DNA of 38,653 bases. Origin: Mycobacteriaceae bacterium (GTDB lineage Bacteria > Actinomycetota > Actinomycetes > Mycobacteriales > Mycobacteriaceae). This document shows, in pieces, positions 34,160-38,653 of this stretch. The notes beneath the pieces are model-generated. The model ran no database searches. It was not told the origin of the DNA and saw only the letters and a list, made by a program, of their open reading frames with translations. Location of the stretch: NCBI GenBank assembly GCA_029977845.1, contig JAPOKC010000025.1, positions 1-38,653 of the forward strand. Direction: 5' to 3'. How positions within the stretch are numbered: the stretch's first letter is position 1; every line of letters starts with the position of its first letter. The translations under genes and the position numbers were made by a program.

Positions 34160-35020
34160 CTAGCCAGTCACGAACTCCACATCGGAGAGCACCACGGCGT
34201 TGTCGCGTCCCGGCGCGGTGACGACGGCGACGTGACGGTCGGCTTCCTTCCAGCCCGCGACCCGGATCGTCTCACCCGGGAAGACCACGCCGGCGAAGCG
34301 GGCCCCGTAGGACCGAACCCGTGTGGTGTCCCCGTCCAGCAGGGTGTCCACCAGTGCCTTGCAGGTCATCCCGTACGTGCACAGCCCGTGCAGGATCGGC
34401 CGGGGAAAGCCTGCGACGGCGGCGAACTCGGGATCGGAATGCAGCGGATTTCGATCACCGCACAGCCGGTAGAGCAGCGCCTGCTGCGGCAGCACCGGCA
34501 CATCGACCTCGAAGTCGGGCGCCCGGTCCGGTGCGCCGCCGGCGGCCGACGGTCCGCGCTCACCGCCGAAGCCGCCCTCACCGCGGGCGAAGATCGAGCG
34601 GTCGACGGTCCACAGCACCGTGCCGTCCGGTGCGGTCACCGTGGTGGTGTTGACGAGAACCGCCGCCTTTCCCTTGTCCCAGATGTCGGTGATCCGGGTC
34701 ACCGCGCGTGCCGACCCACTCGGCGGGAGGGGAGCGGACACCGTGACCGCCTCGCTGGCGTGCAGCACCCGTCCGAGTTCGATCTCGACGCCGGGAAAGC
34801 TCACCTTCGGCGGCTCGGTCTCGTGGAAGCTCGCGGCCACGCTGCTGAACGTCGGCAGCACCCGCGGGGTGCCGTCGGTCAGGTAGCGCAGCTCGGTGGG
34901 GTCCATCGGGTCGCGGCCGGCTCCCAGCGCGAGGTTGTAGAGCTGGACATCGCTGCTGCTCCAACTGAACTCCACCGGCTCCAGCTCCGCACCCAGGGCC
35001 AGGTCGAGGTTGATCGGCAT
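34160..35020 (-). CDS. chsH3: ChsH3-type MaoC double-hotdog hydratase (Rv3538, hsd4B)
   Basis: A 286-residue protein (Rv3538 is 286). The two-hotdog layout has the N-terminal half LALGAELEPVEFSWSSSDVQ, LYNLALGAGRDPMDPTELRY and the hydratase-2 motif in the C-terminal half: LLYRLCGDRNPLHSDPEFAA with Asp/His, then GFPRPILHGLCTYGM. It hydrates side-chain enoyl-CoA intermediates of cholesterol. Its ATG begins 1 nt after the kstD stop and it is co-transcribed with kstD. The old name hsd4B points to the peroxisomal MFE-2 hydratase domain. It ends 8 nt before the 11-bp tandem repeat. Confidence 0.92.
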   Translation of the reverse strand: MPINLDLALGAELEPVEFSWSSSDVQLYNLALGAGRDPMDPTELRYLTDGTPRVLPTFSSVAASFHETEPPKVSFPGVEIELGRVLHASEAVTVSAPLPPSGSARAVTRITDIWDKGKAAVLVNTTTVTAPDGTVLWTVDRSIFARGEGGFGGERGPSAAGGAPDRAPDFEVDVPVLPQQALLYRLCGDRNPLHSDPEFAAVAGFPRPILHGLCTYGMTCKALVDTLLDGDTTRVRSYGARFAGVVFPGETIRVAGWKEADRHVAVVTAPGRDNAVVLSDVEFVTG

Positions 35021-35021
35021 G

Positions 35022-36704
35022 TCAGGCCTCTCGGGCTATGTCGAGCGCGGCCAGGTATCCGAACGTCATGGCCGGCCCGATGGTGCCACCGGGTCCGGGG
35101 TAGGTGTGTCCCATCACCGGCGCGCTGGCATTCCCGGCCGCGTAGAGACCCTCGATCACCGAACCGTCGTCGCGCAGCGCGCGGCCGTTGACATCGGTGC
35201 GGATGCCACCCTTGGTGCCCAGGTCGCCGGGCACCATCTTCGCGGCGTAGTACGGGGGATGGCTGATCTCGCCCAGATTGGGGTTCGGCTTGTTCGTGGG
35301 GTCGCCGTAGTAGCGGTCGTACGCGCTCTCGCCGCGATGGAAGTCCTCGTCGACGCCGGATCGGGCGAAGGAGTTGAACCGTTCGACAGTCGCACGCAGA
35401 CTCTCGACCGGAAGGCCGGTCGCACCCGCGAGTTCCTCGATGGTGTCGGCCTTGACGATCACTCCGGACTCCATCCACTTCTTCGGGATTTTCTGTCCGG
35501 GCTGTAGGCCGGCGAAGATGAAACGATCCCGGTACCGCTGGTCGAAGATCAGCCAGGCGGGCACGTTCTCGCCCGGCCCGGAACCCTGACCGTACTGACC
35601 GCCGTACATGTGATGGCAGGCCTCGACATAGGGCATGGATTCGTTCATGAATCGCTTGCCCGACATGTTGACGATGATCGATCCCGGCGAGTTGCGCTCG
35701 GACAGCGCGAACCACGGCGCGCCCACCAGCGGCACCGTCGGCCCCCACCAGGCGTCCTCCATGAGATCCAAAGCAGCACCGAGCTTTTCGGCTGCCAGGA
35801 TGCCGTCCCCGGTGTTCGCCGCGGCACCCACCGTCCATTCGGTGGTGATCGGTTCACGCTGGTACTTGCGGCGCATCTGCTCGTTGTGCTCGAAACCGCC
35901 GGAGCCCAGGATCACCCCGCGGCGGGCGCGGATCAAACGCGGTTCGGCCGAGGACGGCGCGTCGGTGTCGATGACGTAGACACCGCGCACGACTCCGCCC
36001 TCGACATACAGATCGGTCAGCGCGGTGTTGAGCAGAACCGGCACACCGGCCTCCCGCAGCCCGATGCGCAGCGGTGCGATGAGCGCCCGTCCCATGCCGA
36101 CGAGGTTCTTGCGCCGCAGGCTCGCCCACGCCGTGCGCACACCGACCTTGATACTGCGCAGCACGCCGCGCGGATGACGCTTGAGTTGGTTGAGCCGGAC
36201 GTAGTCCTGCTGCATCACCACGACGTTCAGCGGCACCTTGCCGTACGCCGGCTCAAGGCCGGCCATATCCGGGCCCAGCCTCGTGGCGTCGAACGGCATG
36301 GGCTCGATCGAGCGGCCGGCCGGGCGGCCGCCCGGTTGCTCGGGGTAGTAGTCCGAGTAACCCGGCACCCAGCACATCTTCAGCGGGGTGTGACGCAGGA
36401 CGAAGGACAGCATCTCGGGACCGCGTTCGAGATAGGTGTCGATCTTCTCCGCCGGGACGACATCGCCGATGATGGCGTGCAGGTACGTTCGCGCGGCCTC
36501 TTCGGTGTCGGTGACGCCGTCCCGCTTGAGGACCTCGTTGTTCGGGATCCAGACGCCGCCGCCGGACCGGGCGGTCGAGCCACCGAAATGGGCCGACTTC
36601 TCGATGACGACCGCTGATAACCCCTGGTGAGCGGCGGTGAGCGCGGCCACCATACCGGCCGCGCCACTGCCCACGACGACGACATCGAACTCGTCAGTTG
36701 TCAT
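35022..36704 (-). CDS. kstD: 3-ketosteroid delta1-dehydrogenase KstD
   Basis: A 560-residue flavoprotein (Rv3537 is 563) starting at ATG 36704. FAD motif: VVVVGSGAAGMVAALTAAHQ, then VIEKSAHFGGSTARSGGGVW. The C-terminal region VNGRALRDDGSVIEGLYAAG and APVMGHTYPGPGGTIGPAMT contains the active-site Tyr and Gly of the YPGPGGTIG segment (equivalents of Tyr487 and Gly491 in the Rhodococcus enzyme). It introduces the C1-C2 double bond into 3-keto-steroids, which leads to opening of ring B. The start is about 3 nt from a KstR box (36707-36720), so the operator covers the promoter or first transcribed bases. Confidence 0.95.
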   Translation of the reverse strand: MTTDEFDVVVVGSGAAGMVAALTAAHQGLSAVVIEKSAHFGGSTARSGGGVWIPNNEVLKRDGVTDTEEAARTYLHAIIGDVVPAEKIDTYLERGPEMLSFVLRHTPLKMCWVPGYSDYYPEQPGGRPAGRSIEPMPFDATRLGPDMAGLEPAYGKVPLNVVVMQQDYVRLNQLKRHPRGVLRSIKVGVRTAWASLRRKNLVGMGRALIAPLRIGLREAGVPVLLNTALTDLYVEGGVVRGVYVIDTDAPSSAEPRLIRARRGVILGSGGFEHNEQMRRKYQREPITTEWTVGAAANTGDGILAAEKLGAALDLMEDAWWGPTVPLVGAPWFALSERNSPGSIIVNMSGKRFMNESMPYVEACHHMYGGQYGQGSGPGENVPAWLIFDQRYRDRFIFAGLQPGQKIPKKWMESGVIVKADTIEELAGATGLPVESLRATVERFNSFARSGVDEDFHRGESAYDRYYGDPTNKPNPNLGEISHPPYYAAKMVPGDLGTKGGIRTDVNGRALRDDGSVIEGLYAAGNASAPVMGHTYPGPGGTIGPAMTFGYLAALDIAREA

Positions 36705-36706
36705 AC

Positions 36707-36720
36707 TAGAACACGTTATA
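36707..36720. promoter_or_regulatory. KstR operator 1 between kstD and the DUF1214 gene
   Basis: TAGAACACGTTATA matches TnnAACnnGTTnnA at all fixed positions. It starts 3 bp upstream of the kstD ATG and shares its first nine bases with the fadA5/cyp125 box. It is on the kstD side of the 92-bp gap. Confidence 0.92.
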
Positions 36721-36772
36721 GAATTGACCCGTTCCAGCGCTACTGATCCACGGGAAAGCGTTGACGGGAAAC

Positions 36773-36786
36773 TGGAACCCGTTCTA
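36773..36786. promoter_or_regulatory. KstR operator 2 between kstD and the DUF1214 gene
   Basis: TGGAACCCGTTCTA fits TnnAACnnGTTnnA and lies 10 nt before the GTG at 36797. TAGATT (36785-36790) overlaps its end, fits TANNNT, and ends 6 nt before the start codon, predicting a leaderless message. The box pair is 66 bp apart, so each divergent gene appears to have its own operator. Confidence 0.9.
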
Positions 36787-36796
36787 GATTCCAGGC

Positions 36797-37924
36797 GTGT
36801 ATGCACAACCGCTGCTGGATTCCATCGCCGAAGCCGAGCGGTTGGTGCGCGAGGCCCCCCACATCGAGAACGAGGCCGATCTGCTCGAGGGCATGCAGTA
36901 CCTGGCCGGTGGGATCGCGGCCTGCGTCCACATCGCCTTCGACTACGACCGCGACCACCCGTTCCTGCAATCAGGCACCGGACCGTTCACCAAGATGGGC
37001 CTGGACAACCCCGACACCCTGTACTTCGGCACCCGGGTGCAGGCCGGACACGAGTACGTCGTCAGCGGCGTCCGCGGCACCACCACCGACCTGAGCTTTC
37101 AGCTTCTCGGCGGTGACTACACCGACGAGAACGTCCCGGACAGCGAGACGGCCTTCGACGATCGCCGGCTCGACATTGCCGCCGACGGCAGCTTCGAGTG
37201 GCGCTTCACAGCGAAGACCAACGCCCAACTGGTGATCCGCGAGGTGTACAACGACTGGTCAGCGCAACGCGGGTCGATCGCGATCGCACGCACCGACACC
37301 GCCGGCACCGCACCACCGCCGTTGACCAACGACCTCATCGAAAAGCGTTACGCCACAGCCGGAAAGCAGCTTGTTCAGCGAGTGAAGACCTGGCTGCAGT
37401 TCCCGCAGTGGTTCTATATGAATATTCCGGTGAACACGATGGTCGCGCCGCGGTTGACGCCCGGTGGTCTTGCCACCCAGTATTCCTCCGCCGGTCATTT
37501 CGATCTTGCTCCCGATCAGGCACTGGTCCTGACGCTGCCGGCATCCGATGCGCCCTACCTCGGATTCCAGCTGGGAAGTCTGTGGTACATCTCGCTGGAC
37601 TACATCAACCACCAGACATCGCTGAACGGCACACAGGCGCAGGTCGATCCGGACGGCAAGATCCGGATCGTCGTCGGGGAGCGGAACCCCGGTGTGACCA
37701 ACTGGGTTGAGACCCTCGGGCATCACAAGGGCTTCCTGCAGTTCCGCTGGCAGCGGGTGTCCCGTGAACTCACCGCGGCCGACGGTCCGACGGTGGAACT
37801 GGTCGATGCAGCCGATGTGCAGGCACATCTGCCCTACTACGAGCACAATCGAATCTCCGAACAGGACTGGCGGGCTCGGATCGCGTTGCGCCAGTTACAG
37901 ATCCAGAACAGGATGGTGGGCTAG
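36797..37924 (+). CDS. DUF1214-containing conserved protein (Rv3531c orthologue)
   Basis: A 375-residue protein (Rv3531c is also 375), starting at GTG 36797 (VYAQPLLDSIAEAERLVREA). The C-terminal half has PQWFYMNIPVNTMVAPRLTP, FDLAPDQALVLTLPASDAPY, LGFQLGSLWYISLDYINHQT and GVTNWVETLGHHKGFLQFRW, characteristic of DUF1214. The N-terminal half is less conserved. Function is unknown. It is the first gene of an operon with an SDR, under a KstR box, as in M. tuberculosis Rv3531c-Rv3530c. The stop codon is directly followed by the SDR start. Confidence 0.85.
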   Translation: MYAQPLLDSIAEAERLVREAPHIENEADLLEGMQYLAGGIAACVHIAFDYDRDHPFLQSGTGPFTKMGLDNPDTLYFGTRVQAGHEYVVSGVRGTTTDLSFQLLGGDYTDENVPDSETAFDDRRLDIAADGSFEWRFTAKTNAQLVIREVYNDWSAQRGSIAIARTDTAGTAPPPLTNDLIEKRYATAGKQLVQRVKTWLQFPQWFYMNIPVNTMVAPRLTPGGLATQYSSAGHFDLAPDQALVLTLPASDAPYLGFQLGSLWYISLDYINHQTSLNGTQAQVDPDGKIRIVVGERNPGVTNWVETLGHHKGFLQFRWQRVSRELTAADGPTVELVDAADVQAHLPYYEHNRISEQDWRARIALRQLQIQNRMVG

Positions 37925-38653
37925 ATGACCGGCATGCTTGCAGACAAGGTCGTGGTGATCAGCGGTGTGGGTCCCGCACTCGGCACGACTCTGGCGCGCC
38001 GGTGTGCCGAGGCCGGCGCCGACCTGGTGCTGGCCGCGCGGACCGCAGAGCGCCTCGACGAGGTCGGCGCCATGGTTACCGGCCTGGGACGACGGGCGCT
38101 GACCGTCACCACCGACATCACCGACGATGCCCAGGTCGACAACCTCGTCGCGCAGGCCATGTCGACATACGGCAAGGTCGACGTCCTGATCAACAACGCG
38201 TTCCGGGTGCCGTCGATGAAACCGCTCGCCGACACCACCTTCCAGCACATCAGGGACGCCATCGAGCTGACCGTGCTGGGCGCGTTGCGGCTGACCCAGG
38301 GATTCACCCCGGCGCTGGCCGACGCCAAGGGCTCGGTGGTCAACGTCAACTCGATGGTGATCCGGCACTCCCAGCCCAAGTACGGTGCCTACAAGATGGC
38401 CAAGGCGGCACTGCTGGCGATGTCGCAGTCACTCTCGACTGAGCTTGGCGCAATGGGTATCCGGGTGAATTCCGTTGCACCCGGCTATATCTGGGGCGGA
38501 ACGCTGCAGAGCTACTTCACCCACCAGGCCGGTAAATACGGCACCACCGTCGAGCAGATCTACGACGCCGCCGCAGCAGCATCAGATCTCAAGCGGCTTC
38601 CCACCGAGGACGAGGTGGCCTCGGCGATCCTGTTCATGGCCAGCGACATGTCA
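37925..38653 (+). CDS. SDR-family oxidoreductase (Rv3530c orthologue), truncated at the window end
   Basis: 243 residues are visible of an expected about 260. It starts at ATG 37925, immediately after the upstream TAG. It has KVVVISGVGPALGTTLARRC, LVLAARTAERLDEV (NADP-type), VDVLINNAFRVPS (NNAF in place of NNAG), catalytic Ser in SVVNVNSMVIRHS and Tyr/Lys in PKYGAYKMAKAALLAM. It lies in the KstR-regulated operon and probably acts on a steroid alcohol or ketone. The final part of the coding region is outside the window. Confidence 0.88.
   Translation, partial: MTGMLADKVVVISGVGPALGTTLARRCAEAGADLVLAARTAERLDEVGAMVTGLGRRALTVTTDITDDAQVDNLVAQAMSTYGKVDVLINNAFRVPSMKPLADTTFQHIRDAIELTVLGALRLTQGFTPALADAKGSVVNVNSMVIRHSQPKYGAYKMAKAALLAMSQSLSTELGAMGIRVNSVAPGYIWGGTLQSYFTHQAGKYGTTVEQIYDAAAAASDLKRLPTEDEVASAILFMASDMS

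Noticed and set aside
35021..38653. hsaE-hsaG-hsaF next to kstD
   Set aside because: They are not in the window; the rightward genes after kstD are the Rv3531c and Rv3530c orthologues. They may lie beyond the right edge.

Overview
The window is high-GC actinobacterial DNA and reads as a mycobacterium, probably an environmental Mycolicibacterium-like species. The evidence is gene content and order matching the M. tuberculosis Rv3530c-Rv3564 cholesterol region, a 13E12-family gene end, a PE-PPE domain protein, two F420-dependent Ddn-type reductases, and exact KstR and KstR2 operators.

Region 1 (1-9025) is an accessory catabolic block. It starts with the end of a 13E12-family gene, then an SRPBCC gene and a TetR regulator. 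Next come a Baeyer-Villiger-type monooxygenase, a double-hotdog thioesterase, an SMP-30 lactonase-like protein, a tandem NIPSNAP-like protein, an alcohol-dehydrogenase-like MDR, an HpcH/HpaI aldolase, an SDR and an HSL-type esterase. The enzymes suggest a path of alcohol to ketone to ester or lactone to hydrolysis to retro-aldol cleavage for an unidentified substrate. A TGACACT-type motif occurs at both divergent promoters of the block.

Region 2 (9022-24899) is the KstR2 regulon for degrading steroid rings C/D (the HIP pathway). fadD3-fadE31-fadE32-fadE33-SDR run leftward and fadE30-ipdF-kstR2-fadA6-PE-PPE hydrolase run rightward from one KstR2 box. echA20-ipdA-ipdB-ipdC-Ddn-like run leftward and two SDR genes run rightward from a second box. 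HIP is activated by FadD3, processed by FadE30, IpdF, EchA20 and IpdC, ring-opened by IpdAB, then dehydrogenated and thiolysed (FadE31-33, FadA6).

Region 3 (25038-38653) is the KstR-controlled side-chain and ring-B section. Leftward are fadA5, an NTF2-like gene with no standard start codon, and ddn. Rightward are cyp125, fadE28-fadE29, chsH2-chsH1 and ltp2. Then comes a DUF559 nuclease-like gene bracketed by paired palindromes, followed by chsH3 and kstD (leftward) and a two-gene operon orthologous to Rv3531c-Rv3530c that runs off the window. Two KstR boxes lie between kstD and that operon.

The most unusual structure is a repeated 46-bp element: two 16-bp palindromes of the form GTGAAGnnnnnnTTCAC, always 30 bp start to start. 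It occurs three times. Two copies bracket the DUF559 gene and two copies abut GC-rich tandem repeats. Several steroid promoters also have a TANNNT -10 hexamer 6-7 nt before the start codon, which predicts leaderless transcripts with the operator abutting the -10.
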